Shown: positions 54,140 through 63,694, numbered from the stretch's first letter. The stretch is 64,000 bases of DNA from Isobaculum melis (GCF_900111355.1 NZ_FOHA01000005.1:1-64000); one strand, 5' to 3'. Program-made: numbers and translations. The notes: generated by a model from the letters alone, not told the origin.

Positions 54140-54526
54140 ATGAAAAATCAATGGCGTTTAATTCTAGGACTTATTTTAGTACTAATGGTTGTTATTTTTG
54201 CTGTTTTAAATGTTTCAGCAGTACCAGTGAATTTTGGCTTTATAGAGGCAGAATGGCCACTTATTTTAGTGATTTTAGGGAGTTTGATTCTAGGTGCTTT
54301 AACAGCTGTATTAATCAGTACAGGAACTAATTTTCAAATAAAAAAAGAATTGAAAAGTATGAAAGAAGCACTTGGTCAAGCTGATGAAAAAGCTGCGACT
54401 ACATTTAAAAAAGAAAAAGAAAGCTATGAACAAAAAATTCAAGATTTAACAAAAGAACTAGCAGCACTCAAAGCAGTGGATAAAGAACCAAGAACAAATG
54501 ACGCAGTCACACCTATAAAGAAATGA
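54140..54526 (+). CDS. LapA domain (DUF1049) membrane protein
   Basis: 128 residues. Two membrane helices (about 7-25 and 40-62) with the LapA hallmark AVLNVSAVPVNFGFIEAEWPLILVILGSLILGAL, then a coiled coil (about 70-115). In Gram-negative bacteria LapA aids lipopolysaccharide assembly. In Firmicutes the function is unknown. Alone, with its own terminator. Confidence 0.85.
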   Translation: MKNQWRLILGLILVLMVVIFAVLNVSAVPVNFGFIEAEWPLILVILGSLILGALTAVLISTGTNFQIKKELKSMKEALGQADEKAATTFKKEKESYEQKIQDLTKELAALKAVDKEPRTNDAVTPIKK

Positions 54527-54551
54527 GACACTTCGATGTCTCTTTTTTTTA
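54525..54551 (+). terminator. Terminator
   Basis: GAGACA, loop CTTCGA, TGTCTC then TTTTTTTT, right at the stop codon of the LapA-like gene. Confidence 0.85.
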
Positions 54552-54632
54552 CTCAAAATAAAAAATAAGATTGACTGAGCTTTTAAATTTTGTTATCTTT
54601 TAAAAGCTAGTAAATTCATGGAGGTAACAAAT

Positions 54633-55244
54633 TTGAAAGAACAACAAACAGTAAAAGTGGTAACAATTGATCCAAGTGCGATTGGTTTATTTGGATTAGC
54701 AATGGTAACTCTCGTTGCCTCGTCCCAAAAATTAGGTTGGACAGCAGGAACATCAGGTGTACTTCCATGGGCAATTTTTCTTGGTGCATTTGCACAATTA
54801 ATGGCTGCAGCATATGATGCAAAGCATAATAATGTTTTTGGTGCAACAGCATTTGCAGGCTATGGTTTCTTTTGGTTAGGTGTCGGAATGACATGGATGA
54901 TTCAAAATGGTTTATTTGGAAAAGTGATGCAAACGACCTTTGATCCTAAGCAATTAGCTTTTGCTTTTCTTGGTTATCTGGCTTTCACTTTGATTATGAC
55001 AATTGGTGCATTAGAAACAAATAAGGTTTTGTTTGTTATCTTTGTTTTAATTGATTTCTTATTTATTGGACTAAGCTTATCCACTTTTGGTATTGCTGAA
55101 CATTTCTTCCATCAGATGGCAGCTTATGCAGAATTAGGAATTGCGATTGCTTCATTCTATGGTGTCGCAGGGAATGTCTTAAATAAACACTTTGGCTATG
55201 ATTTTGTACCATTAGGTCAACCTTTTGGCTTGCTAAAAAAATAA
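54633..55244 (+). CDS. Acetate uptake transporter family (GPR1/FUN34/YaaH)
   Basis: 203 residues, six membrane helices. Family marks: DPSAIGLFGLAMVTLVASSQKLGW at the N-terminus (a variant of the NPAPLGL motif) and GYGFFWLGVGMTWMIQN. Members (E. coli SatP) take up acetate or succinate with protons. Start chosen at TTG 54633 behind GGAGGT, because the ATG at 54618 contains that site. Followed by the long form of the dispersed repeat. Confidence 0.88.
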   Translation: MKEQQTVKVVTIDPSAIGLFGLAMVTLVASSQKLGWTAGTSGVLPWAIFLGAFAQLMAAAYDAKHNNVFGATAFAGYGFFWLGVGMTWMIQNGLFGKVMQTTFDPKQLAFAFLGYLAFTLIMTIGALETNKVLFVIFVLIDFLFIGLSLSTFGIAEHFFHQMAAYAELGIAIASFYGVAGNVLNKHFGYDFVPLGQPFGLLKK

Positions 55245-55250
55245 TGATAG

Positions 55251-55395
55251 AAGGGGACGAGACAAAACTGAAAAGTTTTATCCCGTCCCCTTAATTACTT
55301 CTAAAAAAATATGTTGCCTCCGTAAACGGTGGTCAAAAGGCAGGTTCTTCGGCAATTGGAGCAAACCTAAACGCCTTTTGTCTCAGCCTTTTTTT
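55251..55395 (+). repeat. Dispersed structured intergenic repeat, copy 2 (long form)
   Basis: A 19-bp hairpin (AAGGGGACGAGACAAAACT with AGTTTTATCCCGTCCCCTT, two mismatches) is followed by CTCCGTAAACGGTGG, CAAAAGGCAGG, and a closing segment CGCCTTTTGTCTCAGCC with a T run. The 5' GAGACAAAA can pair either with AGTTTTATCCC (hairpin 1) or with TTTTGTCTC near the end (a terminator-like stem). The first two blocks also occur at 12,727-12,800. Non-coding in all frames as far as I can see. Confidence 0.65.
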
Positions 55396-55455
55396 TGAAG
55401 TGACTACTACTTCTGAAAGATTTTTGGTATAATAATTGGGTTGGGAGGGATTTCA

Positions 55456-57768
55456 TTGTTAAAATCTCGTACAAAATGGCAATTGCCGCAAATCGTTGAT
55501 GAAAAAGAAATAGCGACGCTTGCAACTGAAAATCAAGTATCGCCTTTTTTAATCAAATTATTGTCAAATAGACAAATCAATACAACTGAAAAAATACAGC
55601 CCTTTTTAAATCCTGAAACGCAACCCTTGCATGACCCTTTTCTGATGCATGATATGGAGAAAGCTGTCGCAAGAATCCATCAAGGAATTGAAGAGGGAGA
55701 AAATATTTTAGTTTATGGAGACTATGATGCAGATGGGATTACCAGCACAACAGTCTTGTTAGAAACCTTAGAAACTTTAGGAGCCAATGCTTCTTTTTAT
55801 TTACCAAACCGTTTTATTGATGGTTATGGTCCAAATGTTGCCGCTTTTGAAAAAGCCATTGAAGCAGGTGTCTCCTTAATTGTGACGGTTGATAATGGCG
55901 TAGCAGGACATGAAGCGATTGCAAGAGCAGGCGAACTTGGTGTTGATGTGATTGTAACTGATCATCATGAGCTACCAGCTGAATTACCAGCTGCTTTTGC
56001 AATTGTGCATCCAGCTCATCCAGAAGGTGCGTATCCATTTAAACAATTAGCAGGTGTTGGTGTTGCCTTTAAACTTGCAACAGCATTACTTGATGAAGTA
56101 CCTGAAGAAATGTTGGATTTAGTTGCGATTGGTACAGTCGCAGATTTGGTTTCACTGACAGATGAAAATCGAACACTAGTTGCCAAAGGTTTACGTTTAC
56201 TTAAAGATACAGAACGTATAGGCTTACATGCCTTATGTCAGGTAGCAGGAATCGACCAAGAATCTTTAACGGAAGAATCCATCGGTTTTGGCCTATCTCC
56301 AAGATTAAATGCTGTTGGTCGTTTAGGGGATGCCTCTCCAGGAGTGAAGCTATTATCAACCTTTGATCCAGAAGAAGCAGCGCTACTCGCCAAAGAAATT
56401 GATACCATCAATAAAAAAAGACAAGAAATTGTAGAAACAATCACACAAGAAGCTTTAGCATTAGTAGCTGAACAAGCAGAGCATGCAGTGTTAGTGCTTG
56501 AAAAAGCAGGCTGGCATGAAGGTGTGTTAGGGATTGTTGCCAGCAAAATTGTCTCTGAAACAGGGAAACCAGCTGTTGTCTTAACTAGAGATCCTGATAA
56601 GGGGCTATTAAAGGGCTCTGCTAGAAGTGTTGGTGCCTTTAATTTGTATAAAGCATTAAATGAAAAAAGAACACTATTTACTCATTTTGGAGGACATCAT
56701 ATGGCAGCAGGCATGTCTTTTCCAATTGAAAACTTAGCAGCTGTTCAAACACAACTAGATGACTATGCAAAAGCGCACTTTTCAGCAACAGATTTAATGT
56801 CAGAAACGCAAATTGATGAAGTCTTAACCATACCAGAAGCAACCCTAGGATTTATTCAGGAACTGAATCAATTAGCCCCCTTTGGAACAGATAATCCAAA
56901 GCCAATTCTTTTGTTTAAAGAAGTCAACTATACTGATATGAAAAAAATAGGTGCCAATAAAAACCATTTGAAATGTCAGCTTGTGATGGAGGATGCCAGC
57001 TTAGATGTTGTTGGCTTTGGCATTGGTGAAGTAGTAGATCAAGTCAGTGCTACGGCTAAGCTATCAGTCATTGGCAAATTAGGGATTAATGAATGGCAAG
57101 GAAATAAAAAGCCACAGTTATTATTAGAGGATATTGCAATTGAAGGCACACAAATTTTTGATTGCAGAAAGTCTCATGTAGCCAATGAAATCTGGGCAAA
57201 TAATGACACACATTTTGTTGTATTTTCAAGAAAAGTTTATAAAAAGGAAGTACCAAATATGGTTGATGATGCGCGCATTAGTATCATTTCCACACTAGAA
57301 GATGCACAGCAGTTTGTCACAGCAGAACAAAGCTTAACCTTTATTGATTGTCCGCCTACATTAGAGCTAATGACAGCTGTTTTAGAAGGGAATCAGCCTG
57401 AGAATATTTATGCTTGTTTTATTAATCCAGATGAAGCTTACCTAAATGGGATGCCTTCAAGAGAAAACTTTATGACACTATTTAAGTTCTTTTCACAATA
57501 CCAAAATATTGATGTTAGGTATAAAATCAACGCTTTAGCACAAGCTATTAAATTAAAAGAAAATCTATTAATTTTTATGATTCATGTGTTTTTTGAAGCA
57601 GGATTTGTTACAATAGATGACGGCATCTTAAACATTGTAGAAGCACCGGATAAGAAAGAGCTAACAGAAATGCCTAGCTATGAAAAACGCATCAAAAAAA
57701 TGGAAGCAGAGCGACTATTGGTTTATAGCAATTATCAAGACCTAGTTGCATGGTTTCAACAATTGTAA
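55456..57768 (+). CDS. recJ: Single-stranded-DNA-specific exonuclease RecJ
   Basis: 770 residues. DHH phosphoesterase core: YGDYDADGITSTTVLLETL (about 80-98), VTVDNGVAG, VTDHHELP (DHH motif, about 170), then DHHA1 with GGHHMAAGMSFP (about 413), an OB-fold and the Gram-positive C-terminal extension. It degrades single-stranded DNA 5' to 3' in recombination, mismatch and base-excision repair. Start chosen at TTG 55456 behind GGGAGGG. Followed by apt 34 bases later, a classic recJ-apt pair. Confidence 0.95.
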   Translation: MLKSRTKWQLPQIVDEKEIATLATENQVSPFLIKLLSNRQINTTEKIQPFLNPETQPLHDPFLMHDMEKAVARIHQGIEEGENILVYGDYDADGITSTTVLLETLETLGANASFYLPNRFIDGYGPNVAAFEKAIEAGVSLIVTVDNGVAGHEAIARAGELGVDVIVTDHHELPAELPAAFAIVHPAHPEGAYPFKQLAGVGVAFKLATALLDEVPEEMLDLVAIGTVADLVSLTDENRTLVAKGLRLLKDTERIGLHALCQVAGIDQESLTEESIGFGLSPRLNAVGRLGDASPGVKLLSTFDPEEAALLAKEIDTINKKRQEIVETITQEALALVAEQAEHAVLVLEKAGWHEGVLGIVASKIVSETGKPAVVLTRDPDKGLLKGSARSVGAFNLYKALNEKRTLFTHFGGHHMAAGMSFPIENLAAVQTQLDDYAKAHFSATDLMSETQIDEVLTIPEATLGFIQELNQLAPFGTDNPKPILLFKEVNYTDMKKIGANKNHLKCQLVMEDASLDVVGFGIGEVVDQVSATAKLSVIGKLGINEWQGNKKPQLLLEDIAIEGTQIFDCRKSHVANEIWANNDTHFVVFSRKVYKKEVPNMVDDARISIISTLEDAQQFVTAEQSLTFIDCPPTLELMTAVLEGNQPENIYACFINPDEAYLNGMPSRENFMTLFKFFSQYQNIDVRYKINALAQAIKLKENLLIFMIHVFFEAGFVTIDDGILNIVEAPDKKELTEMPSYEKRIKKMEAERLLVYSNYQDLVAWFQQL

Positions 57769-57802
57769 ATAAAAGAAAGAACAATTACAGGAGGATAACG
57801 AC

Positions 57803-58315
57803 ATGGATTTAAAGAAATATATTGCAAGTGTACCTGATTTTCCAGAGAAAGGCATTGTCTTTAGAGATATTTCCCCTTTAATGGCTGATGGAGATGCTTA
57901 TGCCTATGCAACAAATGAAATTGTAAAATATGCAAAAGAAAAAGGCGCAGAAATGATTATTGGACCAGAAGCACGTGGCTTTATTGTTGGCTGTCCAGTT
58001 GCCTATGCAATGAATATTGGCTTTGCACCTGCTAGAAAAAAAGGGAAATTACCTAGAGAAACAGTCGAGGTTCAATATGGTTTAGAATATGGTTCTGATG
58101 TGTTAGCTTTACACAAGGATGCTATTAAACCAGGACAAAAGGTTTTAGTTTGTGATGATTTATTAGCCACAGGTGGTACCATTGCAGCAACCATTAAAAT
58201 GATTGAAGAGCTTGGTGGAGAAGTTGTAGGTACAGCCTTTCTAATTGAGTTAACCGATTTAAAAGGTCGCGATAAAATCAAAGGCTATGATATTTTTACT
58301 CTCATGAATTATTAA
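57803..58315 (+). CDS. apt: Adenine phosphoribosyltransferase
   Basis: 170 residues. PRPP-binding motif [13 protein letters not shown] (about 116-128), the EARGF segment of Apt, and the flexible loop with [20 protein letters not shown]. It salvages adenine to AMP with PRPP. GGAGG precedes ATG 57803. Ends the recJ operon; a hairpin terminator follows. Confidence 0.97.
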   Translation: MDLKKYIASVPDFPEKGIVFRDISPLMADGDAYAYATNEIVKYAKEKGAEMIIGPEARGFIVGCPVAYAMNIGFAPARKKGKLPRETVEVQYGLEYGSDVLALHKDAIKPGQKVLVCDDLLATGGTIAATIKMIEELGGEVVGTAFLIELTDLKGRDKIKGYDIFTLMNY

Positions 58316-58323
58316 GATAAAAG

Positions 58324-58360
58324 GCACTATCTAAAATTTTTTTGGGTAGTGTTTTTTTAT
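58324..58360 (+). terminator. recJ-apt terminator
   Basis: CACTATCT, loop AAAATTTTTTT, GGGTAGTG then TTTTTTT. The pairing uses G-T wobbles. Confidence 0.6.
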
Positions 58361-58450
58361 CAGCTAGATGCTTTATGTGTTTAATTGATGAAAGAAAGCT
58401 GATGACAAAAAAAATAACAACAAGATCTATTAAAAAATGCGATTTTCGTT

Positions 58451-58479
58451 TTGCAATTCCTCTGTATAAAAGTTATAAT
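58451..58479 (+). promoter_or_regulatory. Promoter of the rel-dtd operon
   Basis: TTGCAA (58451-58456), 17 bases, TATAAT (58474-58479). A small stem AGCACTC/GGGTGCT with a T-rich tail (about 58503-58530) sits in the leader, possibly a weak attenuator. Confidence 0.6.
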
Positions 58480-58563
58480 ATTGAATAATACGAACGCTAA
58501 CAGCACTCGCAATTGGGTGCTTTCTTTGATAGAAAATTAGCAAAAAAGAATAGAGGTGTGACA

Positions 58564-60771
58564 ATGGCAAAGGATAAAATTTTATCTCCTGAAGAAGTCA
58601 TTGAAATGACAAAAGGATATATGAATAAAAACCATGTTGCTTTTGTTAAACGAGCTTGTGAGTATGCTGCTGAAGCACATAAAGATCAATTTAGAAAATC
58701 TGGAGAACCTTATTTTATTCATCCTGTCCAAGTAGCTGGGATTCTGGTTCAATTAAAAATGGACCCAGAAACAGTTGCTGCAGGTTTTTTACATGATGTG
58801 GTTGAAGATACATCTGTCACATTAGAGGACTTAGCAAAAGAATTTTCACCAGCTGTTGCCATGCTTGTTGATGGTGTCACAAAGCTTGAAAAAATTAAAT
58901 ATAAATCACATGAAGAGCAGCAAGCAGAGAATCATCGTAAGATGCTGATTGCAATGGCTCAAGACTTACGTGTGATTATGATTAAATTGGCTGATAGATT
59001 GCATAATATGCGCACCTTAAAGCATTTAAGACCAGATAAACAAAGAAGAATTGCAAATGAAACCCTAGAAGTTTATGCACCGCTTGCGCATCGTTTAGGG
59101 ATTAGCTTAATTAAATGGGAATTAGAAGATACTGCACTGCGTTATTTAAACCCACAACAGTATTACCGAATTGTTCATCTTATGAAGACGAAACGAGAAG
59201 AAAGAGAAGAGTATATTACAGACTCTATTGATAAAATCCAGCAATCTGTTGATGAAATGAAGCTACAAGCAAAAATCTATGGTAGACCAAAGCATATCTA
59301 CTCTATTTATCGTAAAATGCGCGATCAAAAAAAACAATTTGATGAAATTTATGATTTATTAGCAATTCGTGTATTAGTGGATTCTATTAAAGATTGTTAT
59401 GCTGTTTTAGGGGCTATTCATACCAGATGGAAACCCATGCCTGGCCGTTTTAAAGATTATATTGCTATGCCTAAAGCCAATATGTATCAGTCTCTGCATA
59501 CAACGGTGATTGGTGAAAATGGTAACCCCTTAGAAGTTCAAATTCGTACCTTTGAAATGCATGAAGTAGCAGAATTCGGGGTTGCTGCACATTGGGCGTA
59601 TAAAGAAGGGAAGACAGATCCAGTTGAAGAAAAATCCCCTGATAACCAATTAGGTTGGTTTAGTGAGATTTTAGATTTACAGGATGATTCAAGCGATGTT
59701 TCTGACTTTATGGAAAGCGTAAAAGGAGACATCTTTGCTGATAAAGTGTATGTATTTACACCTAAAGGAGATGTCAGTGAGCTTCCTTCAGGAGCAGGTC
59801 CACTAGATTTTGCTTATCATATTCATACTGAGATTGGTAATAAAACCATTGGTGCTAAAGTCAATGGAAAAATTGTCCCACTTGATTATAAATTAAAAAC
59901 AGGAGATATTGTTGATGTCATGACTTCTCCTAATTCATTTGGACCAAGTCGCGACTGGGTAAGCCTTGCTTCCACTAGTAAAGCAAGAAATAAAATTAAA
60001 CGCTTCTTTAAATTACAGGATCGAGAAGTCAATATTGAAAAAGGGCGAGATATGCTCGAAAAGCAATTAAAAGAGCTAGAATTTCTGCCGAAAGACTTTA
60101 TTAATAAAACTAAAATCCCTCAAATTATTGAGCGATTTAATTTTAATTCTGAAGATGATTTAATGGCAGCGATTGGTTATGGTGAATTGACGGCCTTAAC
60201 CGTTGCCAATCGAATGACTGAAAAAGAACGTAGAGAAAGAGACAATGAAAAGAAAAATCGAACAGTAGATGAAATGCCTCCTGAAAAGAAAGAAAATGAA
60301 AAAATGAAAATTCGTCATGAAGGTGGCGTTGTGATTCAAGGGGTAGATAATTTATTAGTACGAATTAGTCGTTGTTGTAATCCAATTCCTGGAGATGAAA
60401 TTGTCGGTTATATTACAAAAGGTCGAGGTATCTCGATTCATCGCAAGGATTGTCCTAATATTCAAGGGGCTGAAGATCTGCAAAACCGTTTAATTGATGT
60501 AGAATGGGAAGACACAGCTTCACAGGGAACGGAATATGATGCAGATGTAGTGGTTTATGGCTACAATCGTTCAGGCTTACTGAATGAAGTTTTACAAACG
60601 GTAAATAGTATGACAAAAAATCTAAGTAGTGTGAGTGGGAAAGTCGATAAAAATAAAATGGCAACTATTACATTGACAATTGGCATCCAAAATCTAACTC
60701 AGCTACAAAAAATCGTGGATAAAATTAAAACGATTCCAGAAGTTTATAGTGTGAAACGAACAACATCATAA
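58564..60771 (+). CDS. rel: Bifunctional (p)ppGpp synthetase/hydrolase Rel
   Basis: 735 residues. HD hydrolase domain (HPVQVAGIL, HDVVEDT, RLHNMRTL; about 45-190), synthetase domain (GRPKHIYSIYRKMRDQKKQFDEIYDLLAIRVLV, YQSLHTTV; about 235-360), TGS (VYVFTPKGDVSELPSGAGPLDFAYHIHT), a zinc-finger/CC part with SRCCNPIPGDEIVGYITKGRGISIHRKDCPN, and C-terminal ACT. The HD motif is intact, so it should both make and destroy the alarmone. ATG 58564 follows AGAGGTG. Dtd is 12 bases downstream. Confidence 0.97.
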   Translation: MAKDKILSPEEVIEMTKGYMNKNHVAFVKRACEYAAEAHKDQFRKSGEPYFIHPVQVAGILVQLKMDPETVAAGFLHDVVEDTSVTLEDLAKEFSPAVAMLVDGVTKLEKIKYKSHEEQQAENHRKMLIAMAQDLRVIMIKLADRLHNMRTLKHLRPDKQRRIANETLEVYAPLAHRLGISLIKWELEDTALRYLNPQQYYRIVHLMKTKREEREEYITDSIDKIQQSVDEMKLQAKIYGRPKHIYSIYRKMRDQKKQFDEIYDLLAIRVLVDSIKDCYAVLGAIHTRWKPMPGRFKDYIAMPKANMYQSLHTTVIGENGNPLEVQIRTFEMHEVAEFGVAAHWAYKEGKTDPVEEKSPDNQLGWFSEILDLQDDSSDVSDFMESVKGDIFADKVYVFTPKGDVSELPSGAGPLDFAYHIHTEIGNKTIGAKVNGKIVPLDYKLKTGDIVDVMTSPNSFGPSRDWVSLASTSKARNKIKRFFKLQDREVNIEKGRDMLEKQLKELEFLPKDFINKTKIPQIIERFNFNSEDDLMAAIGYGELTALTVANRMTEKERRERDNEKKNRTVDEMPPEKKENEKMKIRHEGGVVIQGVDNLLVRISRCCNPIPGDEIVGYITKGRGISIHRKDCPNIQGAEDLQNRLIDVEWEDTASQGTEYDADVVVYGYNRSGLLNEVLQTVNSMTKNLSSVSGKVDKNKMATITLTIGIQNLTQLQKIVDKIKTIPEVYSVKRTTS

Positions 60772-60783
60772 GGAAGTGAAGCC

Positions 60784-61230
60784 ATGAAAGTTGTCATTCA
60801 AAGAGCAAAAGAAGCAAGTGTAACCATTGAACAGGAGCTAGTAGGCTCAATTAAAAAGGGGCTTGTTTTACTTGTGGGAATTGCACCAGAAGATACAGCA
60901 ACTGATATTGCTTATCTGGTTGGGAAAATTACTAAAATGAGAATTTTTGAAGATCAAGAAGGAAAAATGAATGATTCCATTATAGATATTGATGGAGAAA
61001 TTTTATCTGTTTCTCAATTTACACTATTTGCAGAAACGAAAAAAGGGAACAGACCAGGCTTTTCAAAGGCTGCTAAACCTGAAATATCGATTCCACTTTA
61101 TGAAGCTTTTAATGAAGCTTTAAAAGCAGAAGGGTTAACTGTTGCAACGGGGAAATTTGGTGCAGATATGCAAGTCCAGCTAGTCAATGATGGTCCTGTT
61201 ACCATTATATTAGATAGTCAAAATAAATAA
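60784..61230 (+). CDS. dtd: D-aminoacyl-tRNA deacylase
   Basis: 148 residues. The active-site motifs SQFTLFA (about 79-85) and GPVTIILDS (about 137-145) are intact. It frees tRNA charged with D-amino acids and glycine mischarged on Ala-tRNA. Twelve bases after rel, the usual rel-dtd pair of Firmicutes. Confidence 0.97.
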   Translation: MKVVIQRAKEASVTIEQELVGSIKKGLVLLVGIAPEDTATDIAYLVGKITKMRIFEDQEGKMNDSIIDIDGEILSVSQFTLFAETKKGNRPGFSKAAKPEISIPLYEAFNEALKAEGLTVATGKFGADMQVQLVNDGPVTIILDSQNK

Positions 61231-61326
61231 GTAAAAAAAGAGTTCCTTAATCTGAGCCGACCCCCAAAAGTTAGATTTTCAAGTCTAACTTTTGGGGGTC
61301 ACTACAATCGAGGGACTCTTTTTTTA
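61229..61326. terminator. Bidirectional terminator containing an inserted palindrome
   Basis: Outer arms AAAAAAAGAGTTCCT and AGGGACTCTTTTTTT form a terminator between dtd and pepQ. Its loop is occupied by a perfect 17-bp stem GACCCCCAAAAGTTAGA / TCTAACTTTTGGGGGTC with loop TTTTCAAG. Confidence 0.75.
61260..61301. repeat. IS-end-like perfect palindrome
   Basis: Two arms of 17 bases, GACCCCCAAAAGTTAGA and its exact complement, separated by eight bases. The arm resembles the terminal inverted repeats of IS3-family (IS150-group) elements, which often begin TGACCCCCAAAAGTT. It may be a minimal MITE-like remnant; that reading is from memory of IS ends and needs a search. Confidence 0.5.
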
Positions 61327-61327
61327 T

Positions 61328-62434
61328 TTAAATATAAATTAATTCTTTTGGTGTTCGAGTAAAAGATTCACAGCCATTTTTGGTTACATAGACACAGTCT
61401 TCAATACGTACACCTGCTACTCCTGGCACATAAATGCCTGGTTCAATCGAGAAGCACATCCCTTCTTGAATCACCATATCATTTGTTTCAGTAATCGAAG
61501 GAAATTCATGAACTGTACTCCCAAGACCATGACCTAAGCGATGGTTAAAATAAGGACCATAGCCTGCTTCTGTAATGATGTTTCGTGCAATTTTATCTAA
61601 TTCTGAAGCTTTCACACCTGGTTTAATAGCAGCCATAGCAGCTAATTGAGCCTCTAAAACAATTTGATAAATCTTTTTAGCTTCACTAGAGGGTTCACCA
61701 TAAGCGACAGTTCTTGTTGCATCACTTGTATAACAATTGTGTACCACACCTAAATCAAATAAAATCAATTCATCTTTGACAATTTTTCTAGCCCCTGGAT
61801 CTCCATGAGGACTAGCAGCATGGTCACCCGCTAAGCAAATTGTGTCAAAACTCATTTTAGCAATGCCTTTTTTCTTTAATTCATATTCAATTTCAGCCAC
61901 GATTTCTTGCTCCATTTTACCTTCTTTAATCGCTTTAAAGCCTACTTCAAAAGCAAAATCAGCCCATTGCCCAGCTTCTTTCATGATTGCAATTTCATCT
62001 GCGGTTTTAATGAGTTTTTGTTGCTGAACAAAATGAGTGATGTCCGTTTCAAAATTTGCCTGAGGAAAGCTAGTGGTTAAAGCTTCAAATCGGTCCAATG
62101 TGATAAAGTCTTTTTCAACAGCCCAATGGGTTGAATTTTTCGTTCTTTTTTCAATCTCAGCTTTAATCTTATCCCAAGGATTTTCTGTATCAAGATAGCC
62201 CACAACATCATATGACCAATCACTATTTTTAGCATCCTCAGCTTCTAAACCAGGAGTAAATAGGAGAGGGGCATGATCTTTAAATAAAATAAGTGCTAAA
62301 ATTCTTTCATGAGGCTCACTATGATAACCTGTATAGTAGGCAATATTATTGGGGTTTAACAGAAAGGTAATATCTAAATCAGTTGTTTTTAACCAATCAG
62401 TCATTTTTAATAATTGTTCATTCAAAGCATTCAC
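61328..62434 (-). CDS. pepQ: Xaa-Pro dipeptidase (peptidase M24)
   Basis: 368 residues. Creatinase-like N-terminal domain (about 1-125) and pita-bread metallopeptidase domain with ligands in LFDLGVVHNCYTSDATRTVAYG (two Asp), HGLGSTVHEFP (His), SIEPGIYVPG and RIEDCVYV (Glu). It cuts X-Pro dipeptides in the cytoplasm. Divergent from ccpA, the arrangement of lactic acid bacteria. The start is GTG at 62434 or TTG at 62425; neither has a strong ribosome site. Confidence 0.94.
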   Translation of the reverse strand: MNALNEQLLKMTDWLKTTDLDITFLLNPNNIAYYTGYHSEPHERILALILFKDHAPLLFTPGLEAEDAKNSDWSYDVVGYLDTENPWDKIKAEIEKRTKNSTHWAVEKDFITLDRFEALTTSFPQANFETDITHFVQQQKLIKTADEIAIMKEAGQWADFAFEVGFKAIKEGKMEQEIVAEIEYELKKKGIAKMSFDTICLAGDHAASPHGDPGARKIVKDELILFDLGVVHNCYTSDATRTVAYGEPSSEAKKIYQIVLEAQLAAMAAIKPGVKASELDKIARNIITEAGYGPYFNHRLGHGLGSTVHEFPSITETNDMVIQEGMCFSIEPGIYVPGVAGVRIEDCVYVTKNGCESFTRTPKELIYI

Positions 62435-62550
62435 TTCTTTCGTATTTTCTAAGGATATTGTACCACTTTTTTTAGAATATATCTAAAAAGCAAAAAAGAA
62501 GGATGAAAGGGTTTTCTGAAAAAAGAAATGAAAGTTTCATGAAAATGGAT

Positions 62551-62588
62551 TAAAAACGTTTGCAAAATTGAAATGTTTCTGTTAGATT
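62551..62588 (+). promoter_or_regulatory. ccpA promoter with overlapping cre site
   Basis: TAAAAACGTTTGCA (62551-62564) fits 12 of 14 positions of the cre consensus TGWAANCGNTNWCA. It overlaps the -35 TTGCAA (62560-62565); -10 TAGATT (62583-62588) is 17 bases further. CcpA would here control its own gene and perhaps pepQ. A perfect palindrome ATGAAA-G-TTTCAT lies just upstream (62528-62540). Confidence 0.6.
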
Positions 62589-62644
62589 GAGTACGAATAG
62601 GAACGTTTATCCTAAATAAAGTTAAATAAGGGAGAGAAAAGAAT

Positions 62645-63649
62645 ATGGAAAAACAAACCATCACGATTTATGATGTTGCAAGAGAAGCAAATGTTTCCAT
62701 GGCGACTGTTTCACGTGTTGTTAATGGTAATCCAAATGTAAAGCCAGTTACAAGAAAGAAAGTATTAGAAGTTATTGATCGCTTAGACTATCGTCCAAAT
62801 GCTGTAGCAAGAGGATTAGCAAGTAAAAAAACCACAACAGTTGGTGTGATTGTACCTGATGTAACGAATGTTTATTTCTCATCATTAGCACGAGGAATTG
62901 ATGATATTGCAACGATGTATAAATATAATATCATTTTAGCCAATTCTGATCAAAATAATCAGAAGGAAGTTCAAGTATTAAATACCTTACTGGCCAAACA
63001 GGTAGATGGTATTATTTATATGGGCTACACAATCTCAGATGAAATGCGAGCTGAGTTTTCACGTGCGAAAACTCCAGTTGTTCTAGCAGGTTCAGTTGAT
63101 ACTGATGAACAAGTAGGGAATGTCAATATTAATTATGAAGAAGCGACCAATGAAGTGATTCAATACTTTATTAAAAAAGGTCATCAAAAAATTGCTTTTA
63201 TCTCTGGTCCACAATCTGAACCAATTAATGGCATTTATCGCCTAAATGGTTATAAAAAAGCATTAAAAGATGCTGGGATTTCCTTTGATTCAGGCCTTGT
63301 TTTTGAAACTGATTACTCTTATCAAAGTGGTGAAAAGCTTTGGGGAGAATTAGCATCAGCAGGAGTAACAGCTGCATTTGTTGGGGATGATGAATTAGCA
63401 GTAGGCGTTAAAAATGGTGCAATTGACCATCAAGTAAATATTCCTGAGGATTTTGAAATTATTTCAAGCAATAATTCAAAATTAACAGAGATGGCACGTC
63501 CAAAATTAAGTAGTATTACACAACCACTTTATGATATTGGTGCTGTTTCTATGCGTTTATTAACCAAATTAATGAACAAAGAAGAAGTAGAAGAAAAAAC
63601 AGTTATTCTACCGCATTCTATTGCTTATCGTGGTACAACTAAAGATTAA
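62645..63649 (+). CDS. ccpA: Catabolite control protein A
   Basis: 334 residues, the family's usual length. LacI-type headpiece [39 protein letters not shown] (about 5-43), hinge [18 protein letters not shown], and a sugar-binding-type core with HPr-Ser46-P contact regions. With phosphorylated HPr it binds cre sites to repress or activate carbon genes. ATG 62645 follows GGGAGAG. Flanked by pepQ and a class A PBP, as in enterococci. Confidence 0.97.
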   Translation: MEKQTITIYDVAREANVSMATVSRVVNGNPNVKPVTRKKVLEVIDRLDYRPNAVARGLASKKTTTVGVIVPDVTNVYFSSLARGIDDIATMYKYNIILANSDQNNQKEVQVLNTLLAKQVDGIIYMGYTISDEMRAEFSRAKTPVVLAGSVDTDEQVGNVNINYEEATNEVIQYFIKKGHQKIAFISGPQSEPINGIYRLNGYKKALKDAGISFDSGLVFETDYSYQSGEKLWGELASAGVTAAFVGDDELAVGVKNGAIDHQVNIPEDFEIISSNNSKLTEMARPKLSSITQPLYDIGAVSMRLLTKLMNKEEVEEKTVILPHSIAYRGTTKD

Positions 63650-63654
63650 GTCGA

Positions 63655-63692
63655 AAAAACACCTTAGCTTATTGAAGCTAAGGTGTTTTTGG
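63655..63692. terminator. Bidirectional terminator
   Basis: AAAAAACACCTTAGCTT, loop ATTG, AAGCTAAGGTGTTTTT between ccpA and the convergent PBP gene. Confidence 0.9.
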
Positions 63693-63694
63693 AT

